NCBI GenBank assembly: GCA_963995525.1
Contig: CAXEFP010000915.1
Coordinates: forward strand, 62,001-126,000
Length of the DNA: 64,000 bases
Reading direction: 5' to 3'
DNA from: Escarpia spicata
Taxonomy: Eukaryota; Annelida; Polychaeta; Sabellida; Siboglinidae
The notes below the pieces were generated by a model that searched no databases, had not been told where the DNA came from, and saw only the letters and a list, made by a program, of their open reading frames with translations. The position numbers and the translations under genes were made by a program. This document shows positions 35,101 to 47,100 of this stretch, one piece after another (positions within the stretch are counted from its first letter, which is position 1; each line of letters opens with the position of its first letter).

Positions 35101-38100
35101 CATGTCACCAACTGATGAGTTCTTTCCGTCACCAACTAATGAGTTCTTTCTGTCATCAACCAATGAGTTATTTCTGTCACAAACTCATGGATTCTTTCTG
35201 TCACCAAATAATGAGTTCTTTCTGTCACCAATTACTGAGTTCTTTCTGTCATCAACCAATGAGTTATTTCTGCCACAAACTCATGGATTCTTTCTGTCAC
35301 CAAATAATGAGTTCTTTCTGTCACAAACTCATGAATTCTTTCTGTCACCACCTAATAAGTTCTTTCTCTCACAAACTAATGAGTTCTTTCTGTCACCAAC
35401 TCATGAATTCTTTTTGTCACCAACTGACAGGTTCTTTCTGTCGCCACCTAATGAGTTCTTTCTCTCACAAACTAACGAGTTCTTTCTGTCACCAAATAAT
35501 GGATTCTTTCTGTCACCAACTGATGAGTTCTTCCTGTCACCAACTAATGGGTTATTTCTATCCTCAGCTGATGAGTTCTTTTTGTCATCAACTAATGAGT
35601 TATTTCTGTCACCAACTCATTACTTGGTGACATAATGAATCCATGAGTTGGTGACAGAAATATATCATTGGTTGGTGACAAAAAGAACTCATCAGCATAG
35701 GATAGAAATAACTGTTACCAACTAATGAGTTCTTTCTGTCACCAACTCATGGATTCTTTCTGTCACTAACTGATGAGTTCTTTCTGTCACCAACTAATGA
35801 GTTCTTCCTGTCACCAACCAATGAGTTCTTTCTGTCACCAACTCTTGGATTCTTTCTGTCACTAACTGATGAGTTCTTCCTGTCACCAACCAATGAGTTC
35901 TTTCTGTCACCAACTCATGGATCCTTTCTGTCATCTACTGATGAGTTCTTCCTGTCACCAACCAATGAGTTCTTTCTGTCACCAACTCATGGATCCTTTC
36001 TGTCACCAACTGATGAGTTCTTTCTGTCACCAACCCATGGATCCTTTTTGTCACCAACTAATGAGTTCTTCCTGTCACCAACCAATGAGTTCTTCCTGTC
36101 ACCAACTCATGGATCCTTTCTGTCACCAACTGATGAGTTCTTCCTGTCACCAACTTATGAGTTATTCCTGTTACCAACTCATGGATCCCTTTTGTCACCA
36201 ACTAATGAGTTCTTTATGTCACCAACCAATAAGTTCTTTCTGTCGCCAACTAATGGGTTCTTTCTGCTTTCTGTCACCAACCAATGAGTTATTTCTGTCA
36301 CCAACTCATGGGTTTTTTCTGTCATCAACTGGTGAGTTCTTTCTGTCACCAACTAATGAGTTCTTTCTGTCACCAACCAACGAGTTCTTTCTGTCACCAA
36401 CTCATGAGTGTTTTCTGTCCTCAGCTGATGAGTCGATTCTACGGTGAACAACTCAGCTGGATCCTGGTCAAGTTGAATGCCATGCACGAGTTCATGAACA
36501 GAAACATAGTTCAGTTCTCCTATCCCCATGGAAAGGTATTGATGGGGTGACTAATGGGCATAAGTTTACTGTGATAGTTCAGTGCACTATTAATGATAAC
36601 TAGTGATAGTTCAGTGCACTGTCAATGATACATCACATCAATTATTATTGTGCATCAGTAGTTCAGTGTATCTGTGCTTAGTATTGTGATCATGCAAGAG
36701 AAGTTGTCCAAGAGGTTCTGTCACATACTTCCTGCATATTCGTATTTTAGAACACAGGGCAACACGCTTATATTGAACACGGATACAACGAATTGACAGA
36801 TATAACGAAACAATTTCTTACGTGCGGGTTTTTTCCCTATCCTCCATTATAAGCGTTATAAGTCATATTATGAACACGGGTATAACGAATTCACAGTTAT
36901 TACGAACACCTTTTCCTGAAAAAAATTTGCAGTATACCAAATTTCTGTCCAACTGAAAAACGCCCGGTTATTCGCAAATACTACCCGCCCGTGACCTGGA
37001 AGCCATGCCATGGACGCGCAGAGCACAGTGTAAATGAGGGAAATCACTTGTAACAGGGCTAGGCAGTGAAACAACGCTGCAGTGCACTGCGACTGGCTTG
37101 AGGATTTCCTTTTGTCTGGTGCCCTAGCCAACAGCAAACAAGCGTCAATCGAGGACTTCTTCAAAGCAGATTAACTGGTGTCATTCTGTTTGTGTTGTAC
37201 AAGAAGTAGTAGTTACCTTGGCTCCGTCCTGCCACAGTTCATGTTTTAGAGTGCTTGAATGCGACATGCTCGCCATGTGTTTACATCATACTGTATTTCG
37301 TGAGTTTTTTACAGACGGTCTGCTATCTTATACTATAACTACACTTAATAGTAACATTTGTAACTGTTTGATGTGCCATCTAAATAAATGTTACAAAAAT
37401 ATCTTTGCGTTTGATAGATACCTGGCGAGTAGTTTAAAAACTGTCACATGCAACACTGCCTCCTAGTGGGTAAATGCGTAGACATATATAATGAATTCAC
37501 TGATATAATGAACTCGTTAGCTACCTACAAAGTAGTTCGTTATAAGCGTGTTGCACTGTATTGTATTTGCTGTGTAAGTGTGTGCTAGATGCACTGATGA
37601 GTGTCTGTGATGATTCGACGTCTCTTGCTGTGTTTTGTAGTGTCCATGGTTTGCACCACCAGAGGGCCGGCGGGTACCGAGGCGATACCCTCGCTGACGA
37701 ACAAGTCAGACGAAAGTATCAAGGTAAGTCTTGTCAGATGCAAGCAGCTAATATATGATTCAGTAGACCTATTTATTGCTCCACCTTAACCTATGTAGTT
37801 TATTTATATTTACTGATGGCACGTGTGGAAAGGCACAGGATAATGCTATGTCATTAAAGTTGGTCTTAGAGGAAGGAAAGTAACCATCAACACAGGCATA
37901 TTCACAATTGTCTCGCAAATTCATGTGAGGATTCTGGTTGCGAGAGTCACCTCAGTTGGTGTTGTGTCCAACATTAAATAAGATAGTAATACTTTAAATA
38001 AGCTACTAGTTTCATCAAAATTACATAAAACTAATTTCACAACCGAATGAACTTGAATTGGGATGAGCAAAACACTGGTTAAGCGAGGTTTCCATGTTTT

Positions 38101-41100
38101 TGTAGCAGAGGCAGACAACCAAGAGAGTCAGTCTCTGAAGCAGTTGCATGTGCTGGTGGCGCGGATGTATGAGTCTCTCGCCCTCTGGAAGATCCTCTGT
38201 GACCACCAGTTCCATGTCATTTGTGCTGCACTCAGCGCGGTTGGTAACTTTATTTCAATTCATTTCAACATTTTTACTAGGCGTAATCTACTGACATTTT
38301 TACAGCTTCATTATTTTATTTCTGTATTTAAATATAATTTACTTGTACCACTGATATATTGGTTGTGTTTCTTGTGCTGTGTACTTATATATTGATTGTG
38401 TTATGCTGTGCTGTGTACTTATATATTGATTGTGTTATGCTGTGCTGTGTACTTATATATTGATTGTGTTATGCTGTGCTGTGTACTTTATATTGGTTGT
38501 GTTTGCTGTGCTGTGTACTTATATATTGGTTGTGTTATGCTGTGCTGTGTACTTATATATTGATTGTGTTATGCTGTGCTGTGTACTTATATATTGGTTG
38601 TGTTTGCTGTGCTGTGTACTTATATATTGGTTGTGTTTGCTATGCTGTGTACTTATATATTGGTTGTGTTTGCTGTGCTGTGTACTTATATATTGGTTGT
38701 GTTTGCTGTGCTGTGTACTTTTATGTGTATCATGCTAATTGTGCTATATAAGATCGATACTTTTTATCAATATATCAGCTTAGTGGAAGCCTGATCATGG
38801 TATAAATCAGCTTTGTTTACTGTACAGCTGGAAATAACATTGCAGATTTGCATTAAGATTTGTGCGTAACTTGTGCATCATTTTTGTGGTTCTGCTTCAG
38901 AACCATAAAAATATACGCATAAGTCATCTTGACAACTACAAAATTTATATACTAAAACTCACATTAATCCCATTTTGAGATGGTCATGATACAGGGGTGT
39001 TCTTTACAGTGGTCATGATACGGGGTGTTGTTACAATGGTCATGCTACAGGGGTGTTGTTATGATGGTCATGATACAGGTTTTTTTTTTATAATGGTCAT
39101 GATACAGGGTGTTGTTACTATGGTCATGATACACGGGTGTTGTTACTATGGTCATGATACAGGGTGTTGTTACTATGGTCACGATACGGGGGTGTTTTTA
39201 TTATGGTCACGATATGGGGTGTTGTTACGGTGGAATACATTGTAATTGTATAAACATAAATTTTCTGGGTTATAAAGTAAACTTTCAGTTTCCATGAGTG
39301 GAATCCTCTTATAAATATTTTGAGTTTTTGTTTTGAAACATTAGATACTTTATCTTTTGTGATATAATACAATAAACATTATTAAATGAAGTATTTATGC
39401 GTTGGTCTTACTTCTCTCCATTGTAGGATCAACAGAACACATTGCGCGGGATGACATTCCGTAACTTTGTCATCATGGGACGCGAGGTAGGCAACTCTTG
39501 CCTTCAGTTACTTGTTGACTTAGATTTGTGCCTTGGAGACAGCACTGTCATTAAAGAGCAAGATAAAAACATGACCTTTATGACATTCTTAAACCGTAGT
39601 CCATCGTTACTCCTCACGTACAGTTTTGTTACAGAAAATAACAAGTGTCAACATAATTAACCTATCCATCACGTCACCTTTTACCTAGCAAAACCTCCAT
39701 CAAGCCATCTGAAAACATGTGGCGTGTTCGGACATTCCATTGTATATTTTGTTGAAATTCTGGCCACAAACGTGTTTCTTTATGACAAACACATGAGGAA
39801 AAGTTTTTAAAGTGACGACTGTATGCAGGAATGTTTGATTGATGAGATATCATACAACAATAGTAATGTAATTCATTATCAACATTGTTGGCATAGGTTG
39901 ACGGAGGTCACGTACTAGGTTGACGGAGGTCACGCACTAGGTTGCCGGAGGTCACACACTAGGTTGACGGCGGTCACGCACTAGGTTGACGGAGGTCACA
40001 CACTGGGTTGGTGGAGGTCACGCACTGGTTGACGGAGGTCACGCACTAGGTTGACGGCGGTCCCGCACTAGGTTGACGGAGGTCACGCACTAGGTTGACG
40101 GAGGTCACACACTGGGTTGGTGGAGGTCACGCACTGGTTGACAGTGGTCACACACTGGTTGGCGGAGGTCACATACTAGGTTGACGGAGGTCACACACTG
40201 GGTTGGTGGAGGTCACGCACTAGGTTGGTGGAGGTCACGCACTGGTTGACGGTGGTCACACACTGGTTGGCGGAGGTCACGCACTAGGTTGACAGTGGTC
40301 ACACACTGGGTTGGTGGAGGTCACGCACTAGGTTGGTGGAGGTCACGCACTGGTTGGCGGAGGTCACGCACTAGGTTGGCGGAGGTCACGCACTAGGTTG
40401 GCGGAGGTCACGCACTAGGTTGGCGGAGGTCACGCACTAGGTTGACGGAGGTCACGCACTAGGTTGGCGGAGGTCACGCACTAGGTTGACGGAGGTCATG
40501 CACAAATATTCGATTGTGACTTGGGCAAACATTGACGTATTGAATACATTAATTACACAGAGGTATACCACGCAGACATGATACCATTCCAGTGATTTAG
40601 TAACATTTGTTGAAATATCTACAAGCTTGGTTGTAAAACTATATGTAACATTGTGTGACTCGTGATATTGTGTAACTTGTAACACTGGGTGACTTGTGAC
40701 ATTGTGTAACTTGTAACACTGTGTGACTTGTAACACTGTGACTTGTAACACTGTGACTTGTGACATTGTGTAACTTGTAACACTGTGTGACTTGTGACAC
40801 TGTGTGACTTGTGACACTGTGATATTGTGTGACTTGACATTGTGTGACTAGTGACAATTTGAAACTTGTGACATTGTATGATTTGTGACATTGTATGGTT
40901 TGTGACACTGTGTGACTTATGGCACCATGATATGTGACATTGTGTGACTAGTAACAATGTTTGATTTGTTAATTTTTGTGACATTGTGTGATATGAGACA
41001 TTGTGTGACACATGTGACATTGTGTGACTTGTGACATTGTTACAGATCAGTCGGGTGCTCATCCACAGTCTCATCAAAATGTACCTGGATGACAACGCAG

Positions 41101-44100
41101 CGACAGACGCCATCAGCCACCGTCTGCGAGAGGTCTGTCCTACGCTGTACAGCCCAGAGGACGCCATCTGCTCCAAGGTAGGGATACACATAGACACCCT
41201 TCTTCTCCTCCTTCTTCATCTTCTTCTTCTGCTCCTTCTTCTCCTTCTTCTTCTCGTTCTTCTTCTTCTCGTTCTTCTTCCCCTCCTTTTTCTCCTTCTC
41301 CTCATTCTTCTCCTTCTTTTCCTTCTTCTATGACTTATTCTCCTTCTTCCCCTTCTTCTCCTCTTTCTTCTCCTTCACCTTCTTTGTCTTCTACTTCTCC
41401 TTCTTTTCTTCCTTCTTCTTCTTCCCCTTCTTCTTCTCCTTCTTCTTCTTTTCCTTCTCTTTCGTCTCCTTCTCCTTCGTCTCATTCTTCTCCTTCTTCT
41501 CCCTCTCCTTCTTCTTCCCCTTCTTCCCCTTCTTCTTCTACTTCTTCTCCTTCTTCTTCTTCTTCTCTTTCTTCTTCTTCTCCTTCTTTTCCTTCTTCTC
41601 TTTCTTCTTCATCTCCTTCCTTTCCTTCTTCTTCTCTTCCTTCTTCTCCTTCTTCAATTTCTTCTTCCCCTTCTTCTTCTTCTGCTTCTTCTTCCCCTTC
41701 TTCTTCCCCTTCTTCTTCCCCTTCTTCTTCTCCTTCTTCTCCTTCTTTGTCTCTGTCTTCTTCTCCTTCTACTCCTTCTCCTTTGTCTCCTTCTTCTTCT
41801 TCTTCTCCTTCTTCTTCCCCTTCTTCTTCTCCTTCTTCTTCTCCTTCTTCTTCTCCGTCTTCTCCTTCGTCTCCTTTTTCTCCTTCTGTCAGCTCTGGTG
41901 TGGAGCACCTGTCAGCTCCAGTGTTGAGCACCTGTCAGCTCCGGTGTAGTGCACCTGTCAGCTCCGGTGTGGAACACCTGTCAGCTCTGGTGTTGAGCAC
42001 CTGTCAGCTCCGGTGTGGAGCACCTATCAGCTGCGGTGTTGAGCACCTGTCAGCTCCGGTGTTGAGCACCTGTCAGCTCCGGTGTGGAGCACCTGTTCCA
42101 GCTGAGCTTTAAGAGTGGACACTGGTGCTTTCAGGGCAATGAGAAGATACAGATTGCCCGGACTGCCCAGCAGCCCGCTGACCGCAACAAGGCCTTGCAG
42201 GAAGCTCTACAGGTCAGTTCTAGTAGCCAGTGGTTAGTGTTGTGTTCAAGTAGGTCATTCAACAGTCAGGAGGATACTTTGTCTGTCGTCAGTCAACGTA
42301 GTTAAAAATACTTAATTTGAAATGCGAAAGCAAAACGTTTTAGTAACTGCAGGTTCTATTTGTTTTATAGCTTTATTTTTAGGAACATGAGTCACTGCAG
42401 TTACAGTTTACGTAAATATTTTCAAACTTGTAAGTGTAAATAAAATTTTACTGTAACATACTTTTCTTGCCGTATCCAGAGTTGTGCATTTTTTATTGTG
42501 TGACTTTGCCTAGTTGTTCAAAAATGTGACTGTTTATTAGTGGTTCATGGATGGTGTGACTTTTTCTTGTAGTAGTTCAGTAATGATGTGAGTTCTTATG
42601 TAGTTGTTCAAGGGTGTTGTGACTTTGTCTAGTAGATGTTTCAGTACATTGCGGCTTTGTTGTATGTTCGTTCAAGAATGTTGTGACTTTGTCTTGTGGT
42701 TTTTCTACGATAGTTTGACTGTCTTGTAGTTGTTCAACAATGGTATGACTTTGTCTTATATTTGTTCAATGACATTTTGACTTTGTCATTAAATAATTTT
42801 TGATCATTATGACTTTGTCATGTAGTTGTTCATGGTCACTGTGACTTTGTCTTGTAGTTGTTCATGGATGTTGTGACTTTGTCATGTAGTTGTCCATGGT
42901 CATTGTGACTTTGTAGGTATTCATGATCATTGTGACTTTATTTTGTTGTTGTTCATGATCATTGTGACTCTGTCGTGTAGTGTCATGTTCAAGGATGTTG
43001 TGACTTTGTCAAAAAGACCAAAAGACATCAGTTGAAAATACAGTTATCTTCAGAATCAGGTTCAATATAAGAAGAAACAGACCAAATCAGACTTCACTGC
43101 TAACAAGGCTGACGATTTCAAACTATAACCAAAGAAGTTATGGCAAATGCTGAAAAGCCTCGGAACTTTGTCTCAGCATAAAACTAAGCCAGGGAGTATA
43201 GGACTCGATATCAATAACGACATTTTTTTTGATAAGTCAATGGTATCTGAGCATTTTAACAATTATTTTACTAACCAAGTAGACTGTAATGGTAAATATG
43301 AAGGGCAACACATCCAAGACTTCTACAGGTCACTGGGTGTCACCTGTAATAGTTTCTGTTTAGTGAAGTCAATGAGAACAAAGTACTACGTATTCTTAGC
43401 AAACTAAACTCAAACAAGGCAACTGGTCTGGATCTATTGTCACCCAGATTTATTAAGGATGGTGCGTCTTCTTTGACACATTTTAAATTGATCTTTGTCC
43501 ACTGGCAAAATTCCAGAAGATCTTAAATCAGCAAGGTGTTGCCCAAGGGTGATTACAGGCCGATCTCGATTCTAAATATGATCTCGAAATTATTTGAGAG
43601 GATCGTGTATCAACAGCTGGACGAGTATCTCAAAGCATATCAGCTCCTATATGAGCAACATCAGCTCCTATATGAGCAACATCAGCTCCTATATGAGCAA
43701 CATCAACTCCTATATGAGCAACATCAGCTCCTATATGAGCAACATCAGCTCCTATATGAGCAACATCAGCTCCTATATGAGCAACATCAGATCCTATATG
43801 AGCAACATCAGATCCTATATGAGCAACACCAGCTCCTATATCAGCAACACCAGCTCTTATATGAGCAACACCAGCTCCTATATCAGCAACATCAGCTCCT
43901 ATTTGAGCAACATCAGTTCCTATATCAGCAACACCAGCTCCTATATCAGCAACACCAGCTCCTATATGAGCAACATCAGATCCTATATGAGCAACATCAG
44001 CTCCTATATGAGCAACATCAGCTCCTATATCAGCAACATCAGATCCTATATCAGCATCAGTCTCATTCTAGATCCTTCTATTCTACCGAAACATGTTTAA

Positions 44101-47100
44101 TACTTCTCATAGACTTCTTAAAACTGGAGTAAGATAAATGTAATTCTATAGATATGGTGCTTTTTGACCTTCAATCAGTTGAAATTGGTGGTACCTTATT
44201 GAAACCGATGACTGTCACATGTGGTGTACCTCAAGGGTTAATTCTCGGACCCTTACTGTTTCTAATATATATTAATGATATTTCATCGGCTGTTCGCTTC
44301 AAACTTCTTTTGTACGCTGACAATTTGGCCCTCATAGTTTCGGGTAAGAACACCCAACACATCCAAGAAAGTGTCTCTTCGGAGCTTGAGGCAGCCAGAG
44401 AATGGCTGATAAATAACAAACTGTCCCTCCATTTAGGCAAAACTGAATCAATTCTTTTTGGATAAAAACGTAAACTGCACACATGCAACTCCATCCAGGT
44501 GAAATGTGCTGGCAACACATTGACGTGTCAGACGCATGTTAAATACCTTTAATGTTAAGTACCTCGGTGTAGAGTTAGATCAGTCATTAACTGGAGGAGT
44601 GGCTGAGAAGATAATTTGTAAATCAAATGCTAAGTTAACATTCTTGTACAGGCAAACAAGAAATGTCAACATGAAAACAAAAACACTTCTTACCTCTGTC
44701 TTAATACAATGTCATTTTGACTATGCCTGTTCATCATGGTTCTCGGGTTTAACCAAGAAATATAAAACTAGACTACAGTGCACCCAGAACAAGGTAATCC
44801 GTTTCCTTCTTAATGCACCAGCCAGAACCCACATTGGATCAACAGAGTTTAGACAGGTCAACATGTTACCAGTGGATCTACGGGTTAAGCAACTAAAATT
44901 GAACCTTGTCTATAATATTGTCAATGACAGAGCACCGATTTATTTGTCCGATTCTTTCAACGTAACACGCAAGCAGCATGGTATAAATACAAGATTTAGT
45001 ACTTTGTCTCTTCATGTGACGTATGTTAAATCTTTCGGTCAAACTTCTTTTTACTACACAGACATGGAATGAATTGCCATATAACATACAAGGTGCTACG
45101 AACAAGAACCAATTTAAACATTTAGTCAAACAGTTTTTGTTCAATTACCTTAATGATCATTAAGCCAGCACAGTTTACTTTTAATTCATCGTATTTTTGA
45201 GGGACATGTATTTTATGTTTCATTTTTTATTGATTACGCATCTTTTGTAAAAAGTGTTTAATTTAAAAACTGGTATGTATTTGTAGTACATGAGTAGGTT
45301 TTTCAAATGACTTAATAATGCTTATAATCAGGAGGTAATATCCCTCCCTTAATATTACAATTATCAATGTCTTTTGACATCTGAACAGTAACTAGTATTT
45401 GTTTATTATTGTTGTTTTAGTCTGTTATTTTGTCATATTCTATTAATATATGTCTCATGTATTTGTCTGTGTCTGTCCAAGGACCACAATGGAGACAAGT
45501 GCTGCACTTTCTTGTGTCATCCTTTATATTTAATGTAACCTGTATTTATATTTTATGTGTACAAGCTGACACTTTATATGGAATAAATCAATCAATAGTT
45601 GTTCATGGTCATTGTGACTTTGTGTTGTAGTTGTTCATGGTCATTGTGACTTTGTTTTGTAATTGTTCATAGTCATTGTGATTTTGTTTTGTAGTTATTC
45701 ATAGTCATTGTGATTTTGTCTTGTAGTTGTTCAAAGACGTTGCAGCCGAGTTAGACCTGCCGACTGTGTGTAACCAGTTCGCGGCGGTTGGCTTCTACTC
45801 TGGCATCGTGGAATTGACATTGACTGCATCAAAGAAGAGAGACCTGCAGTGTTGGGGCTGCACTTCTACAAGAATGGGGAGCCACCCACTGACTCACAGG
45901 GCCTCATTGCCTACAGCAACAGGTGAACTAACCTTAAGCCTCTCACTCCCAGGGCCTCATTGCCTACAGCAACAGGGGAACTAACCTTAACCCTCTCACT
46001 CCCAGGGCTTCATTGCCTACAGCAACAGGTGACCTAACCTTAACCCTCTCACTCCCAGGGCCTCATTGCCTACAGCAACAGGTGAACTAACCTTAACCCT
46101 CTCATACTCAGGGCATCATTGTCTACAGCAACAGGTGACCTAACCTTAACCCTTTCACTCCCAGGGCCTCATTGTCTACACCAACAGGTGAAGTAACCTT
46201 AACCCTTTCACTCCCAGGGCCTCATTGTCTACACCAACAGGTGAAGTAACCTTAACCCTCTCACTCCCAGGGCCTCAGTGCCTTCAGCAACAGGTGAAGT
46301 AACCTTAATCCTCTCACAAGGCATATGACCACATTTTACCTACAGTATTGCCGAGGTGAAGAAGAGATGTGTTTGTTGACAGAATGGACTGCTACAAGTG
46401 TATCACGGAGACCCTCAACTACCTGCTGTCAGCCAGTCAGTCCCACCCCCACGCCCCCAGCGTACCCAAGCTGCCCGGTCCACTGCAGGTCACTGACGAT
46501 CCCAACAGACTGGCCAACAGTTTGAGGACTTCACGAATGTGTGGTCCAGTCACCCTTGAGTCTTACCAAAAACATCCAGCTTCACCCCTTTGGGGCCCAA
46601 CAAAACCTCCACTTACACCCCTGAGGCTTAACAAAACACCAAACTGCATCCTCCTAAGGTTCAACAAAACCTCCAAGTGCATCCCTTTTGATGCCAAGAT
46701 AGAGGGGCATACACACGATCAGCCCTGGTTATTGTCTCGTTTTCTACTCTACCTTGCCCAGTACTCTTTGCAAGACCCACTTTCTGTTTCCGTCCTTGTG
46801 CTTAGTAACTCTTCTCTTGTTTTGTAGAACATCTTCACCCGTATGTGCATTGAGTTGCATGAAACATTTCTGTTGTGTTTAGTCAGAGGAAGTATTCCGC
46901 CTCTCGTTGAGGTCTGATGACGAGCTCTTCCACGTGGCCCTCTATGACTGGCTCATCAACAAGAATCTCTCTGAGAAGTTACTTGAAGTGAGTTCACTTT
47001 AAGATACCAACAACAGTCTGAGAAGTTATTTTAGGTGAGTTCACTTTCAGATATCAACAAGAGTCTCTGAGAAGTTACTTGAGGTGAGTGCACTTTCAGA

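Noticed and set aside
37641..37662. E20 start after TTTTGTAG at 37640
   Set aside because: A stronger acceptor, but with the phase of E19 it gives an early stop (at 37695); CACCACCAG at 37662 closes the frame.
41330..42112. Ser/Pro-rich protein (plus) and Glu- or Arg-rich protein (minus)
   Set aside because: Translations of the CTT tract; all three frames on each strand are open for composition reasons.
42084..42134. Alternative E24 start after CACCTGTTCCAG (42107), adding residues [11 protein letters not shown]
   Set aside because: The next AG (GGTGCTTTCAG, 42134) gives phase 0 and the family length; the upstream segment has no counterpart in NUP155.
44154..45072. A host gene encoding a reverse transcriptase
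   Set aside because: Motif order, YADN in place of YADD, internal deletion and LINE-type tail show a dead LINE copy.
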